Shown one piece after another: positions 45,321 through 56,645 of a DNA stretch of 64,000 nucleotides. Below the pieces are notes generated by a model. That model did no database searches. It was not told where the DNA came from and worked only from the letters and a program-made list of their open reading frames with translations. The position numbers and the translations under genes were made by a program. Origin of the DNA: Sedimentibacter saalensis (GTDB lineage: Bacteria; Bacillota; Clostridia; Tissierellales; Sedimentibacteraceae); assembly GCF_007830175.1 (NCBI RefSeq), contig NZ_VLKH01000002.1:372001-436000 (forward strand). The letters are read 5' to 3'. Each line of letters begins with the position of its first letter. Within the stretch, counting starts at the first letter, position 1.

Positions 45321-46574
45321 TTACAATTTAGCAATGTCAGTCCTGTATTCCATTTTTTCAAAATGTATTTTAGGTATATTTTTATACACTTTTTCTCTAG
45401 CTTCATCAAGGGTATTGCCTAGTGCTGTAACTGCCATGACTCTTCCGCCGTCTGTTAGTATTTTCCCTCCCACAAGCTTTGTTCCTCCATGGAAAACTAT
45501 GATATCACTGTCAACATCTTCGAGTCCTGTTATTTCTTTGCCCTTTTCATAATTTTCAGGATATCCACCTGAAGCAAGGATTACTGTAACGCTTTTTTCA
45601 TTTTTCCACTGCAAATCATCAGCAGACAAATTTCCTTCAATACACTTTTCCATAATATCAACAAGATCTGATTTAAGCCTTGGAATAACAGATTCAGTTT
45701 CAGGATCTCCAAAGCGTGTGTTGTATTCCAGAACTTTTGCCTGATTGTTTTTAATCATCAAACCTATGAACAGCACACCCTTAAAATTCATGTCTTCCCC
45801 ATGGAAGCCCTGAAGTGTTCTGTCTATTATATTTTTTTGTATATAGTGGTTCAGCTCGTCCGTGTAGATGGGGTTTGGAGAAAAGTTTCCCATCCCTCCT
45901 GTGTTAAGACCTTTGTCGTTGTCATAAGCTTTTTTGTAATCTCTTGCACTTTCCATTGGAACAATTCTTTTGCCGTCAACAAAACAAAGAAGAGAGGTTT
46001 CTGTTCCGTCAAGAAATTCTTCAATTACAACAGTATCGCCAGCTTCTCCGAACTGCTTGTCATTCATTATGCTTTTAATTGCTTCTTCAGCATCTTGTTT
46101 TGTTTCACATATAAGAACTCCCTTGCCTGCAGCAAGTCCGTCTGCTTTTACTACCACTGGAACGTCAAAGTTTTTCAATGCTTCAAGAGCCTGATGAGAA
46201 TTTTCAAAAACCTCGTACTTTGCAGTTGGTATGTTGTATTTTTTCATGAAGTCCTTGGAATATGACTTGCTTCCTTCAAGCCTTGCTCCTTTTTTTACCG
46301 GTCCGAAGGCTTTAATTCCTTTTTCCGTAAGCATGTCTACAAGACCGTTGACCAATGGTCCTTCCGGTCCCACAACAACTAAATCTATTTTGTTGTCAGC
46401 TGAAAATTTTGTTAATTCTTCCAGGTTTTCAGCCTTTATGTCTGCAATTTCAGCTATCTGCCCTATACCTGCATTACCGGGAGCACAATAAAGCTTTGAT
46501 ACTCTTTTGCTTTGTTTAAGCTTCCAGCATATGGTGTGTTCTCTTGCTCCGCTGCCTACAACAAGAATTTTCAT
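45321..46574 (-). CDS. purD: Phosphoribosylamine-glycine ligase
   Basis: Joins phosphoribosylamine and glycine with ATP (purine step 2). 417 residues from ATG 46574 (behind GGAGG). N-terminal VVGSGAREHTICWKL and ATP-grasp blocks (VKADGLAAGKGV, RFGDPETESVIPRL). It is the last gene of the purine operon. Confidence 0.97.
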   Translation of the reverse strand: MKILVVGSGAREHTICWKLKQSKRVSKLYCAPGNAGIGQIAEIADIKAENLEELTKFSADNKIDLVVVGPEGPLVNGLVDMLTEKGIKAFGPVKKGARLEGSKSYSKDFMKKYNIPTAKYEVFENSHQALEALKNFDVPVVVKADGLAAGKGVLICETKQDAEEAIKSIMNDKQFGEAGDTVVIEEFLDGTETSLLCFVDGKRIVPMESARDYKKAYDNDKGLNTGGMGNFSPNPIYTDELNHYIQKNIIDRTLQGFHGEDMNFKGVLFIGLMIKNNQAKVLEYNTRFGDPETESVIPRLKSDLVDIMEKCIEGNLSADDLQWKNEKSVTVILASGGYPENYEKGKEITGLEDVDSDIIVFHGGTKLVGGKILTDGGRVMAVTALGNTLDEAREKVYKNIPKIHFEKMEYRTDIAKL

Positions 46575-46642
46575 AAAAACCTCCATTATATAAATTAAGA
46601 GTTAATTCTTAACTCTTAACTCTTCATTCTTAATTGAATTTT

Positions 46643-48193
46643 TTAGTGTTTAAAGTGTCTCATGTCTGTGAAAAGCATTGACATGTTGTGATTGTCGCAT
46701 GCTTCTATGGAATCATTGTCTCTTATGGAGCCTCCCGGCTGGATTATTGCTGTAATACCTGCCTCTGCAGCTGCTTCTACGCAGTCTGAAAACGGAAAGT
46801 ATGCATCTGAAGCAAGTGTTGCTCCCTTGAGGCTGTCTTCTCCCAAAAATTCCACTGCATGTTCGATTGCCTGTTTGCATGCCCATATACGGTTGACCTG
46901 TCCAGGTCCGATGCCTATGGACTGTCCGTTTTTAACTATTGTAATGGCATTTGATTTAGTATGCTTAACAATTTTCCATGCCATGATGAGATCTTTCATT
47001 TCCTGTTCAGTAGGCTGTTTCTTTGTTACAGTCTTAAGTTCTCCAGACAGAAGCTTTGAATCAATTGTCTGAACAAGGATTCCTCCGGCAACCTTTTTTA
47101 GGTCATAGGAATTTTCATCTTGTTTTGTAGTTATGTTTTCAATTGCAAGCAATCTTATGTTTTTCTTAGATTTAAGTATTTCAAGTGCTTTCTCGCTGTA
47201 AGAAGGGGCAACAACTATTTCAACAAATATTTTGTTGATTTCTTCGGCTGTTTTTTCATCCAGTTCCCTGTTCATTACAACAATTCCGCCAAAAATGGAA
47301 GTAGGATCCGAATTGTATGCCTTAACATATGCTTCATAAACATTTTCACCGGTGCCTACACCGCATGGATTTGCATGTTTGCAGGCAACAACAGTTGGTT
47401 CTTCAAATTCTTTTAAAAGCTCAAGAGCTCCATTTGTATCATTGATGTTGTTAAATGACAGCTCTTTTCCGTGAAGCTGCACAGCTGATGAAAGAAGTCC
47501 GTCAGTATTAACCACTTCCTTGTAGAAGGCAGCCTTCTGATGAGGGTTTTCGCCGTAGCGCATTTCCTGAACCTTTTCAAAAGTCATGGTGAATGTTTCA
47601 GGTAGATTGTTGTCTTGACGTTCTCTTTTCATATATGCTGCAATCAATGTGTCATAATGGGCAGTGTGTGCAAAAACCTTTGAACATAAATAAAATTTTG
47701 TGTCAAGAGAGATACCATTGCCTGACTTAAGTTCATCAATTACTAGGTCGTAGTCCCTTGGGTCAACCACAACTGCCACATCCTGATAGTTTTTGGCAGC
47801 AGAGCGAAGCATTGTAGGTCCGCCTATGTCTATGTTTTCTATGGCAACTTCCCTTGTTACGCCTTCTTTTAAAATTGTTTCCTTGAAAGGATACAGATTT
47901 ACTACAACAATGTCGATTGTTTCTATTTTAAGTTCTTCCAGCTGCTTCATGTGTTCCGGATTGGAGCGCATTGCAAGAAGTCCTGCATGGATGTTTGGAT
48001 GCAATGTTTTCACCCTTCCGTCAAGACATTCCGGAAAACCAGTGACTTCAGAAATTCCTGTAACTTTAACCCCTGCTTGTTCAAGAGTCTTGTGTGTTCC
48101 TCCCGTTGAAATTATCTGGACTCCAAGTTCCTGAAGTTTTTTTGCAAATTCAACTATTCCATTTTTATCTGACACACTTATTAAAGCTCTCAT
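46643..48193 (-). CDS. purH: Bifunctional AICAR transformylase/IMP cyclohydrolase
   Basis: Catalyses the last two steps to IMP. 516 residues: N-terminal cyclohydrolase ([15 protein letters not shown]) and C-terminal transformylase ([48 protein letters not shown]). Low-complexity, AT-rich gaps flank it: 46587-46642 toward purD and 48194-48350 from purN. Confidence 0.97.
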   Translation of the reverse strand: MRALISVSDKNGIVEFAKKLQELGVQIISTGGTHKTLEQAGVKVTGISEVTGFPECLDGRVKTLHPNIHAGLLAMRSNPEHMKQLEELKIETIDIVVVNLYPFKETILKEGVTREVAIENIDIGGPTMLRSAAKNYQDVAVVVDPRDYDLVIDELKSGNGISLDTKFYLCSKVFAHTAHYDTLIAAYMKRERQDNNLPETFTMTFEKVQEMRYGENPHQKAAFYKEVVNTDGLLSSAVQLHGKELSFNNINDTNGALELLKEFEEPTVVACKHANPCGVGTGENVYEAYVKAYNSDPTSIFGGIVVMNRELDEKTAEEINKIFVEIVVAPSYSEKALEILKSKKNIRLLAIENITTKQDENSYDLKKVAGGILVQTIDSKLLSGELKTVTKKQPTEQEMKDLIMAWKIVKHTKSNAITIVKNGQSIGIGPGQVNRIWACKQAIEHAVEFLGEDSLKGATLASDAYFPFSDCVEAAAEAGITAIIQPGGSIRDNDSIEACDNHNMSMLFTDMRHFKH

Positions 48194-48269
48194 TTAATAA
48201 CCAACTCCTTATTATTATCATTCGTATAAAATAACTTTGAACTGCTTTAGCATAATGTTTATAAATTCT

Positions 48270-48350
48270 TATTTAAACTATTAATTCTTCATTCTTAAAT
48301 CTTAATTCTTCATTCTTAACTCTTAATTCTTAATTTTAATTACTTAATTC
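48270..48350. repeat. Low-complexity repeats of a TTAAGAAT-type unit
   Basis: The gap between purN and purH is made of loose tandem copies of units such as TTAAGAATGAAGA and TTAAGAGTTAAGA (minus strand). The same kind of sequence occurs between purH and purD (about 46590-46640). It holds no gene; slippage-prone spacer sequence is the simplest reading. Confidence 0.65.
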
Positions 48351-48974
48351 TTAATTTATTTCAACCTTTCTTCCTACAACGTCAAGCCTTCCTTCGCAAA
48401 AAAGCTTCACAGCCTGTGGCAGTATTTTATGTTCTATTTTAAGCACTTTTTTCTGAAGCTTTTCAGGAGTGTCTTTAAAGTCTACCTTTACTGTCTCCTG
48501 AATTATTATGGGACCGGAATCAGCTTCTTCGTCAACGAAATGAACTGTTGCCCCGCTTATTTTGACACCGTAGTTTACAGCCGCCTCGTGTACCTTAAGC
48601 CCATAGTAACCCTTGCCGCAAAATGACGGTATGAGGGATGGATGAATGTTGATAATTCTGTTTCTGTATGTTTCTATGAAATTACGGGATAAAATTTTCA
48701 GATATCCGGCAAGCACAACAAGCTCGACTCCGTTGCTTTTAAGCTCCTTTATAACTGCTTCATTGTAAATCTCTGAATCCTGATAATTTTTCTGATCTAC
48801 AAACACTGATTTAATGTTGTGCTTTCTTGCTCTTTCAAGTCCGTAGGCATCAATTTTATTAGAAATAACCACAGTTATTTTTCCGTCAATTTGCCCGTTT
48901 TCAACATTGTCAATGAGAGACTGAAGATTAGTTCCGGAACCTGATATCAATACACCTATTTTTAGTTGTGGCAT
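48351..48974 (-). CDS. purN: Phosphoribosylglycinamide formyltransferase
   Basis: Formylates GAR using 10-formyl-tetrahydrofolate (purine step 3). 207 residues with [30 protein letters not shown] (catalytic Asn/His) and [13 protein letters not shown]. Its start overlaps the purM stop by 13 bases, indicating coupling. Confidence 0.96.
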   Translation of the reverse strand: MPQLKIGVLISGSGTNLQSLIDNVENGQIDGKITVVISNKIDAYGLERARKHNIKSVFVDQKNYQDSEIYNEAVIKELKSNGVELVVLAGYLKILSRNFIETYRNRIINIHPSLIPSFCGKGYYGLKVHEAAVNYGVKISGATVHFVDEEADSGPIIIQETVKVDFKDTPEKLQKKVLKIEHKILPQAVKLFCEGRLDVVGRKVEIN

Positions 48975-50002
48975 ATTTTCAGTCCGCCTTCCCTTCTTGA
49001 TGTGTAACCTATGACAACAGGCTCTTCTCCCTGATTTTTCAAATATTCCATAACATCATCTTTTGTGTCTTTTGATACAGCAAGAACCATTCCTATTCCC
49101 ATATTAAATGTTGAATACATTTCATCAATGTCAACATTCCCTTCTCTTTGAAGAAGTTTGAATACAGGAAGAACATTTATGTTTTTTGTTTCAATGTCTG
49201 CTGTTATGCCTTCCGGGAACATTCTTGGAATATTCTCATAGAAACCGCCTCCGGTTATGTTGGACATTCCCTTTATTTCAAACTTTGATATAAGATCCAA
49301 TATGAGTTTCGGATATATTTTTGTAGGAGTCAAAAGAGCTTCTCCAAGAGTGCATCCAAGCTCTTCAACATAATCATCTGCATTGTAGTTTTTGTGGTCG
49401 AAGAACACTTTTCTTACAAGTGAATATCCGTTTGAATGGAATCCGCTTGAAGGAATTCCTATGAGCACATCCCCTTCTACAATTTTTGATCCATCTATAA
49501 TTTTTTTCCTGTCAACTATTCCCACACAAAAACCTGCTATATCATATTCGCCTTCACCGTACAAACCAGGCATTTCAGCAGTTTCTCCTCCGATGAGGGC
49601 AGCGCCGGCCTTGATACAGCCGTTTGCAACACCTTTTACAATGTCTGCTGCCTTTCTTGGGTCCAGTTTTCCTGTTGCTATATAGTCAAGGAAAAACAAT
49701 GGTTTTGCTCCCTGACAAATAACATCGTTCACGCACATAGCAACAGCATCTTCTCCAATTGTATCATGGACATCAGTCTTGAATGCGATCATGAGCTTTG
49801 TACCAACGCCGTCAGTTCCTGAAACAAGCACCGGTTCTTCATATTCATTTTTATCAATGCCGAACATTCCTCCGAAACCGCCTATGTCAGACATAACTCC
49901 CTTAGTGTATGTTTTCTTCACGTAATCTTTTATGAGCCTAACAGTTTCATATCCTGCGTGTATATCTACACCGGAATCTTTATATGTTAATTTATCAGAC
50001 AT
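48962..50002 (-). CDS. purM: Phosphoribosylformylglycinamidine cyclo-ligase
   Basis: Closes the imidazole ring to give AIR (purine step 5). 346 residues with [26 protein letters not shown], and [17 protein letters not shown] typical of PurM. ATG behind AGAGGAG. Eleven bases follow purF. Confidence 0.97.
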   Translation of the reverse strand: MSDKLTYKDSGVDIHAGYETVRLIKDYVKKTYTKGVMSDIGGFGGMFGIDKNEYEEPVLVSGTDGVGTKLMIAFKTDVHDTIGEDAVAMCVNDVICQGAKPLFFLDYIATGKLDPRKAADIVKGVANGCIKAGAALIGGETAEMPGLYGEGEYDIAGFCVGIVDRKKIIDGSKIVEGDVLIGIPSSGFHSNGYSLVRKVFFDHKNYNADDYVEELGCTLGEALLTPTKIYPKLILDLISKFEIKGMSNITGGGFYENIPRMFPEGITADIETKNINVLPVFKLLQREGNVDIDEMYSTFNMGIGMVLAVSKDTKDDVMEYLKNQGEEPVVIGYTSRREGGLKICHN

Positions 50003-50013
50003 AACAATCTCCT

Positions 50014-51405
50014 CTAATCGAATTTTGGAACTTCCATTGGATAATCACCGTTCAAACATGCCAGGCAGAATCCTCTGTCAGAACCTGTTGATTTAATAAG
50101 TCCTTCCATGCTTAAAAAATGAAGGCTGTCAGCTTTTATATAGTCCTTCATCTCGTCAACTGACTTGTTTGCTCCTATAAGGTAGCTTCTGAACGGTGTA
50201 TCTATACCGAAGAAGCATGAATGAGTGACAGGTGGAGAAGCAATTCTCACATGTACTTCCTTTGCTCCTGCATCCCTTACCATCTGGGCAAGCTGTCTTG
50301 TTGTTGTTCCCCTTACAATGCTGTCGTCAATCATTACAACAACCTTGTCCTTCACAAGCTCCTTGTTAACACTTAACTTAGTTTTAACTCCTTCTTCACG
50401 AAGTTCCTGGCTTGGTTCAATGAATGTTCTTTTTGCGTATCTGTTTTTAATGAGGCCAAGTCCGTAAGGTATTCCAAGCTCATTGCCATATCCTATGGCA
50501 GCTGGAGTTCCAGAGTCAGGAACGCAGAATACAAGATCTGCCTTCACGGGAGCTTCCTGAGCAAGAATTCTTCCTGCGTTGTACCTTGACTGGTATACAT
50601 TCACCCCGTCGATGGTGCTGTCAGGTCTTGCAAAATAAACATATTCGAAAATACATGATTTTTGTTGTGCGTACTTGCTGCTTTTTATGCTTTCGATTCC
50701 GTTTTCATCTATGATTATTATTTCTCCAGGCTCAATGTCTCTTATGAACTCTCCGCCCATGGCATTTATGGCGCAGCTTTCAGAAGCAAGCAGGTATCCG
50801 CCGTCAGGTCTTTGTCCAAGACAAAGAGGTCTTAGGCCAAAGTGGTCCCTCACGCCTATAAGCTGTTTTTCAGTAGCTATTACAAAGGCAAATGCTCCCT
50901 TTATGATTTCCATCACATTTTTGATTGACTTCAAAACATCTCCGTTTGCATTTCTTGCAATCATGTTTGCCACAACTTCAGTGTCTATGGAAGTTTGAAA
51001 AATAACTCCGCTGTCTTCAAGAATATTTCTAAGACTATCAGCATTTACAAGATTTCCGTTGTGTGCAAGAGCCAGCGTTCCATTTTTATACCTTACAACT
51101 AGAGGCTGAGCATTTTCAATTTCACTTCCTCCTGATGTGGAGTATCTAACGTGACCTATGGCAATTCCGCCTGATAACCTTTGAATAACATCGCTGGTCA
51201 TGACGTCAGAAACAAGCCCCATATTTTTGTGAAATTGAATTTTTCCTCCGGTATTGATTGCAATGCCGGCACTTTCCTGTCCACGGTGCTGCAGCGCAAA
51301 CAATCCGTAATAAATCAATTGTGATGTTATATCAGGATTGCCTGAAAATACTCCCACCACTCCGCATTCCTCATGCAGCTTGTCATCTAATATTATATCC
51401 TGCAT
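50014..51405 (-). CDS. purF: Amidophosphoribosyltransferase
   Basis: Commits PRPP to purine synthesis. 463 residues. The glutaminase nucleophile is C14 ([10 protein letters not shown]) after a 13-residue propeptide, as in the Bacillus-type enzyme that also carries an iron-sulfur cluster: the C-terminal CLAC and earlier cysteines fit that. The PRPP-binding motif [13 protein letters not shown] is intact. Confidence 0.97.
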   Translation of the reverse strand: MQDIILDDKLHEECGVVGVFSGNPDITSQLIYYGLFALQHRGQESAGIAINTGGKIQFHKNMGLVSDVMTSDVIQRLSGGIAIGHVRYSTSGGSEIENAQPLVVRYKNGTLALAHNGNLVNADSLRNILEDSGVIFQTSIDTEVVANMIARNANGDVLKSIKNVMEIIKGAFAFVIATEKQLIGVRDHFGLRPLCLGQRPDGGYLLASESCAINAMGGEFIRDIEPGEIIIIDENGIESIKSSKYAQQKSCIFEYVYFARPDSTIDGVNVYQSRYNAGRILAQEAPVKADLVFCVPDSGTPAAIGYGNELGIPYGLGLIKNRYAKRTFIEPSQELREEGVKTKLSVNKELVKDKVVVMIDDSIVRGTTTRQLAQMVRDAGAKEVHVRIASPPVTHSCFFGIDTPFRSYLIGANKSVDEMKDYIKADSLHFLSMEGLIKSTGSDRGFCLACLNGDYPMEVPKFD

Positions 51406-51422
51406 ATTGTCTCCTTGTACTG

Positions 51423-52133
51423 TTATTTCTTTTTGCTTATTCTTTCAAGAACTTCCTGATATACTTCCTCAACGCCGCCTAAATCTCTTCTGAATCTGTC
51501 CTTATCAAGTTTCTTGTTTGTATCTGCATCCCAGAGTCTGCATGTGTCAGGAGAAATTTCGTCTGCAAGAATTACCTTATCTTCGTACAATCCAAACTCA
51601 AGTTTGAAATCTATGAGTTTAATGTTGATTTCAAGGAAGAATTTTTTCAATACTTCATTTACTTTTAATGCATAGCTTTTTACTGTATCAAGCTGCTCAT
51701 CTGTTGCATATTCCATTGCCTGAATGTGGTAGTCATTAATCATGGGATCGCCCAGCTCATCGTTCTTGTAAGAAAATTCAAGAACTGTCTTTTTCATTTC
51801 AACGCCTTCTTCAAGTCCGAGTCTTTTTGCCAGAGATCCGGCAGCTACATTTCTTACTATTACTTCAAGAGGAAGTATTTTAACTGCTTTAACAAGTGAT
51901 TCCCTGTCGCTTAAAAGTTCTATCTGATGAGTTGGAATTCCTTCTTCTTCTAACAGAGCAAACAATGCGGCAGACATTTTATTGTTTACAACGCCTTTTC
52001 CTACTATAGTTCCCTTTTTTATTCCGTTAAATGCTGTAGCATCATCCTTGTATTCAACAATGTATTGTTTCTCGTTGTCAGTCTTGAAAACTTTCTTTGC
52101 TTTTCCTTCATAAATCATTTCTAATTTTTCCAT
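51423..52133 (-). CDS. purC: SAICAR synthase
   Basis: Adds aspartate to CAIR with ATP. 236 residues with [12 protein letters not shown] at the N-terminus, [17 protein letters not shown] and [13 protein letters not shown], all family hallmarks. ATG behind GGAGG. The gene for the next enzyme, adenylosuccinate lyase (purB), is not in this cluster. Confidence 0.97.
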   Translation of the reverse strand: MEKLEMIYEGKAKKVFKTDNEKQYIVEYKDDATAFNGIKKGTIVGKGVVNNKMSAALFALLEEEGIPTHQIELLSDRESLVKAVKILPLEVIVRNVAAGSLAKRLGLEEGVEMKKTVLEFSYKNDELGDPMINDYHIQAMEYATDEQLDTVKSYALKVNEVLKKFFLEINIKLIDFKLEFGLYEDKVILADEISPDTCRLWDADTNKKLDKDRFRRDLGGVEEVYQEVLERISKKK

Positions 52134-52174
52134 GGTATCCTCCGATTATTTTTAAAATTTTATTAAATTTGTTT

Positions 52175-52669
52175 TTAGTTGTTTGCTAATTTTTCGCTTA
52201 ATTTTTTATCTTTCTCAATGACTTTTTCTGCCATTTGTTTTTTGTATTCCTTGAACTTCATTCTTAAGTCTTCGTATTTTATTGAAAGAATCTGTACTGC
52301 CAACAAAGCTGCATTGTCTGCACCGTTTATGGCAACTGTTGCAACAGGAACTCCGGGAGGCATCTGCACTATGGCAAGAAGTGCGTCCAAACCGTCAAGT
52401 TCTGTTGAACGTATTGGAACTCCTATTACCGGAAGAGGAGTACATCCTGCCAGAACTCCCGGCAGATGAGCAGCTTTTCCTGCTGCTCCTATTAAAAGCT
52501 CATATCCGTTTTGTTCTGCATTTTTAGCAAAATTAATTGCCTCATCCGGAGTTCTGTGAGCTGAAATAACCCTCACGTCAACTTCCACTCCGAAATCTTT
52601 CAGTATGTTGTATCCTTTTTCCACTACCTGAAAATCTGAATCGCTTCCCATTATAATAGCTACTTTCAT
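52175..52669 (-). CDS. purE: 5-(carboxyamino)imidazole ribonucleotide mutase or AIR carboxylase
   Basis: 164 residues with GSDSDFQVV, ISAHRTP and AAHLPGVLAGCTPLPVIGVP. No purK is present in the operon. Class II PurE uses CO2 directly and needs no PurK, which would fit a CO2-rich anaerobe, but I cannot tell the class from the sequence alone. Confidence 0.94.
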   Translation of the reverse strand: MKVAIIMGSDSDFQVVEKGYNILKDFGVEVDVRVISAHRTPDEAINFAKNAEQNGYELLIGAAGKAAHLPGVLAGCTPLPVIGVPIRSTELDGLDALLAIVQMPPGVPVATVAINGADNAALLAVQILSIKYEDLRMKFKEYKKQMAEKVIEKDKKLSEKLANN

Positions 52670-52680
52670 TGTTCCTCCTG

Positions 52681-55600
52681 TTATTTGTAATATTTTACGC
52701 CTGATTCGAAAATCATCTGATTATTGTTGCCCGGTATATTTAAATATGTGTCTTTGTCACGTCTTTCCGAATGACCCATCTTGCCGAAAATTCTTCCGTC
52801 AGGACTTGTTATTCCTTCTATTGCATCAATCGAGCCGTTTGGATTGTACAGTCCGTCATATGTGGGGTTGTTGTTCTCGTCAACATACTGGGTTGCAATT
52901 TGTCCGTTTTCTTTAAGTCTACGTATCCATTCTTCGTTAGCCACAAATCTTCCTTCTCCGTGTGACAGAGGCATGTAGTGAGTATCTCCCACACTGCATC
53001 CGTTAAGCCAAGGTGAAAGATTTGAAACAATTTTTGTTTTTGCAAATGTTGATATATGTCGGGCAATTTTGTTGTAAGTGAGAGTAGGATAATCATCCTT
53101 CATGTCAACAATTTCGCCGAATGGCACAAGTCCCAGCTTTATAAGTGCCTGGAAGCCGTTGCAAATTCCAATAATCAGTCCGTCTCTGTTCTTTAACAGA
53201 TCCATGACAGCATCCTTCAATATTTCATTTTTAAATACGGCTGCAATGAACTTTCCTGAACCTTCAGGTTCGTCTCCGGCACTGAAGCCTCCGGGGAATG
53301 CAATGATCTGTGAATTTCTGATCATTTTGTTCATCTGCTCAATTGAATATTTGATGTCCTGTGTTGTTAAATTCCTGAAAACAAATATTTCTGCCTGTGC
53401 CCCTGCTCTTTCAAAAGCTCGTTTTGTGTCGAATTCGCAGTTTGTCCCGGGAAATGCCGGAATGAATACTTTAGGTTTTGCTAATGATATAGAAGACTTA
53501 ACAATGTTTCCGCCAGTATATGAATAGTGTTTTATTGACCCGGAAACGTCGCATTTAATGGGATAAATGCTGTTTAATGGCTCTATCCATGTATTTTTCA
53601 TTTCATCCAGGTTTATGGAAATGTTGTTTAATTTTATTTCATTGCTGTTAGTGGTATTTCCCAGCACCACAGCTTCAGTCATTATTTCCGCATCTTCTTT
53701 TACTTCAAGAATAATGCTGCCATAATCTGCTGTGAAACAATCATTCACATCATATCCTTCATTAGCTTTAAATCCTATTTCATTACCGAAAGTCATCTTT
53801 GAAATTGCAGCTGCTATTCCGCCATATCCGACTGTATGGGCGCTTAATACGCTTCCTTTTAAAATTTCATCATGTATTTTTGAATATTTGTTTTTAATGT
53901 CATCAAAATCCGGAATGTTGTTTTCATCCTTCTTGATTTTCACAAGCACTACTCTGCTGCCCGGTTTTTTGAAATCAGCAGATACAGTGTTTCGTACGTC
54001 TGATACGCATACTGCAAAGCTAACAAGTGTTGGAGGAACATTTAAATCCATGAATGTTCCGGACATGCTGTCCTTACCTCCGATGGCCGGGATGTCAAGT
54101 TCATGTTGAACCTTAAAAGCCCCAAGAAGAGCGCTTAATGTTTTGCCCCATCTTTCAGGTTCCTTACCCAGCTTTTCAAAATATTCCTGCAGAGTTAATC
54201 TAACATTTTTATAATCTCCGCCCATTGCAACTATTTTAGCAACGGAGTGAATCACCGCATACATTGCACCGTGATAAGGGCTCTTCTTTGAAAGATATGG
54301 ATCGAATCCGTGAGCCATGAGAGAGCATGTGTTTGTTATACCATTTAGCACCGGAATTTTAGCAGCCATTCCTTCAGAAGGTGTAAGCTGTGTTTTTCCT
54401 CCAAATGGCATCAATACTGTTGCTGCTCCCACAGTTGAGTCAAAACGTTCCACAAGACCCTTCTGGCATGCCACGTTCAAATCCGTAAGGTTTTGAAGCC
54501 ATCTTGCTTTCACATCTTCTGTAACATTTTTAGTATCAAATGCCTGAGGTTCTTTTATGAAAGCATCAACATTTTGCTTAACGCCGTTTGTGTCAAGGAA
54601 ATCCCTGCTTATGTTTAAAATTTCCTTGCCTCTCCAAGTCATTTTTAATCTTCTGTCATCAGTTACAACGGCAACCTCTGTTGCTTCCAGGTTTTCCTCA
54701 TTAGAAAGGTCTATAAACCTTTTAGCATCTTCTTTTCTCACAACAACAGCCATTCTCTCCTGAGATTCTGATATGGCCAGTTCAGTGCCGTCAAGTCCTT
54801 CATATTTTTTGGGAACCATATCAAGTCTTATGTCAAGTCCTTCAGCCAGTTCTCCTATGGCAACGGAAACTCCGCCGGCACCAAAGTCATTGCATCTTTT
54901 TATGAGTTTGCTCACTTCAGGGTTTCTGAAGAGCCTTTGAATCTTTCTTTCTGTAGGAGCATTTCCCTTCTGCACTTCAGAGCCGCATGCGAGAATTGAC
55001 TCCTGAGTGTGTTCCTTTGAAGAGCCTGTTGCTCCGCCGCAGCCGTCTCTTCCGGTTTTTCCTCCAAGAAGAATAACAACATCGCCTTTCTGCGGAACTT
55101 CTCTGATTACGTTGACTCTGGGGGCTGCTGCAATTACAGCTCCAATTTCCATTCTTTTAGCAACATAATCAGGATGATATATTTCAGAAACATGTCCGGT
55201 TGAAAGGCCTATTTGATTTCCATAAGAGCTGTAGCCGGCAGCAGCTTCTGTTGAAATTTTTCTTTGAGGAAGTTTTCCGGGTAGAGTGTCCTTTAGCTTT
55301 TGTCTTGGATCTGCGCTTCCTGTAACGCGCATTGCCTGATATACGTAGGCTCTTCCTGAAAGAGGGTCTCTTATGGCTCCTCCAAGACATGTTGCTGCTC
55401 CTCCGAAAGGCTCAATTTCTGTAGGATGGTTGTGTGTTTCATTCTTAAACATAAGCAGCCATTCTTCATTTTTACCGTCTATGTCTGCATTTATTACAAT
55501 GCTGCACGCATTTATTTCATCCGATTCCTCAAGGTCATTTAAAAGTCCTTTTTTCTTCAGTTCCTTGGCTCCTATTGTGGCCAGGTCCATGAGGCATATG

Positions 55601-56412
55601 TCCTTTTTCCTGTCCTGGTACACATATTTTCTGGAATTTAAGTATTCTTCGAATGTCTTCTTTATTTCGCCTGCAATATTGCCATCATCATAACTTACAT
55701 TGTTTATTACGGTGGAGAAAGTTGTGTGTCTGCAGTGATCAGACCAGTATGTGTCAATAACCTTTATTTCAGTAAGAGTAGGGTTTCTTTTTTCGTTATT
55801 TTTAAAATACTCCTGACAAAAAAGCAAATCCTCGGTGCTCATAGCAAGACCCATTTGTTTTCGGTAATCTTCTATTTCTTCCTTAGATTTGTATGTGAAA
55901 TTCTCTACAATCACAACATCCTGTGGTTCTGGATACTCTTCGTCCAGTGTCAATGGCTTTTCAAGCTCAGCTTCTCTTGAATCAACAGGGTTGATGTAGT
56001 ATTCTTTTATTTTTTGAACATCCTCATGTGAGAGTTGTCCTGCAAGGACTATTACTCTGGCGTATTTCACAGGAGGTTTTTCTTTTCCGGTAATTATCTG
56101 AATGCACTGTGCCGCTGAATCTGCCCTTTGGTCATATTGTCCAGGTAAAAATTCCACTGCAAATATTTTATTATCTGACATATCAATTTTATCTAAGTAA
56201 ACATAGTCCTGGTTTGGTTCTGAAAAAACATTAGTTACAGCTTTTTCAAAATCCTCGCTGCTAATGTGGGACACATCATATCTGTTTAATATCCATAAAT
56301 TCTTCAAATTTTCCAGCTGTAAGTTTTCTCTGAAATTATTCAGCAGGTTTATAGCTTCTGTGTTAAATCCAAGTTTTTTTTCTACAAATACTCTTTTAAC
56401 ATCAAAGTTCAT
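52681..56412 (-). CDS. purL: Phosphoribosylformylglycinamidine synthase, large single-chain type
   Basis: Converts FGAR to FGAM using glutamine. 1243 residues: N-terminal domain, two AIR-synthase-like halves (FGGAATCLGGAIRDPLSGRA, GGKTGRDGCGGATGSS) and a C-terminal glutamine amidotransferase (FIPAFPGTNCEFD, nucleophile in GICNGFQALIKLG). This is the fused form rather than separate PurS, PurQ and PurL. The ATG at 56412 is preferred over a TTG nine codons earlier. First gene of the operon, 52 bases after the -10 element. Confidence 0.96.
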   Translation of the reverse strand: MNFDVKRVFVEKKLGFNTEAINLLNNFRENLQLENLKNLWILNRYDVSHISSEDFEKAVTNVFSEPNQDYVYLDKIDMSDNKIFAVEFLPGQYDQRADSAAQCIQIITGKEKPPVKYARVIVLAGQLSHEDVQKIKEYYINPVDSREAELEKPLTLDEEYPEPQDVVIVENFTYKSKEEIEDYRKQMGLAMSTEDLLFCQEYFKNNEKRNPTLTEIKVIDTYWSDHCRHTTFSTVINNVSYDDGNIAGEIKKTFEEYLNSRKYVYQDRKKDICLMDLATIGAKELKKKGLLNDLEESDEINACSIVINADIDGKNEEWLLMFKNETHNHPTEIEPFGGAATCLGGAIRDPLSGRAYVYQAMRVTGSADPRQKLKDTLPGKLPQRKISTEAAAGYSSYGNQIGLSTGHVSEIYHPDYVAKRMEIGAVIAAAPRVNVIREVPQKGDVVILLGGKTGRDGCGGATGSSKEHTQESILACGSEVQKGNAPTERKIQRLFRNPEVSKLIKRCNDFGAGGVSVAIGELAEGLDIRLDMVPKKYEGLDGTELAISESQERMAVVVRKEDAKRFIDLSNEENLEATEVAVVTDDRRLKMTWRGKEILNISRDFLDTNGVKQNVDAFIKEPQAFDTKNVTEDVKARWLQNLTDLNVACQKGLVERFDSTVGAATVLMPFGGKTQLTPSEGMAAKIPVLNGITNTCSLMAHGFDPYLSKKSPYHGAMYAVIHSVAKIVAMGGDYKNVRLTLQEYFEKLGKEPERWGKTLSALLGAFKVQHELDIPAIGGKDSMSGTFMDLNVPPTLVSFAVCVSDVRNTVSADFKKPGSRVVLVKIKKDENNIPDFDDIKNKYSKIHDEILKGSVLSAHTVGYGGIAAAISKMTFGNEIGFKANEGYDVNDCFTADYGSIILEVKEDAEIMTEAVVLGNTTNSNEIKLNNISINLDEMKNTWIEPLNSIYPIKCDVSGSIKHYSYTGGNIVKSSISLAKPKVFIPAFPGTNCEFDTKRAFERAGAQAEIFVFRNLTTQDIKYSIEQMNKMIRNSQIIAFPGGFSAGDEPEGSGKFIAAVFKNEILKDAVMDLLKNRDGLIIGICNGFQALIKLGLVPFGEIVDMKDDYPTLTYNKIARHISTFAKTKIVSNLSPWLNGCSVGDTHYMPLSHGEGRFVANEEWIRRLKENGQIATQYVDENNNPTYDGLYNPNGSIDAIEGITSPDGRIFGKMGHSERRDKDTYLNIPGNNNQMIFESGVKYYK

Positions 56413-56463
56413 ATGTGACCATCCTTTTTTGTTATACAAAATTCAACATTTAAATTCAAGTAC

Positions 56464-56492
56464 ATGATAACAAATATAAAAATGTTTGTCAA
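56464..56492 (-). promoter_or_regulatory. Sigma-A promoter of the purine operon
   Basis: TTGACA (56492-56487), a 17-base spacer, TATCAT (56469-56464) on the minus strand. The leader to purL is short and I see no riboswitch; no clear PurBox was found by eye. Confidence 0.8.
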
Positions 56493-56614
56493 CTGGTTTT
56501 GTGTTCATTTTTTAAAATATTGTATTTTATATTTCGTATTGTCACGAACTATCCATATGTGTTTATGTCATTTGTACGCTTTAATATGAACAAAACAATA
56601 TATTCCAGTCAGGC

Positions 56615-56642
56615 AAAAAAACAGACCCGCAATTGCGGGTCT
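56615..56642 (-). terminator. Terminator of the ior-buk operon
   Basis: AGACCCGC-AATT-GCGGGTCT then seven T on the minus strand, directly after the butyrate kinase stop. Confidence 0.9.
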
Positions 56643-56645
56643 TAT

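Noticed and set aside
56413-56640. Purine riboswitch before purL
   Set aside because: The leader from the sigma-A promoter to purL is too short for one and shows no matching fold.
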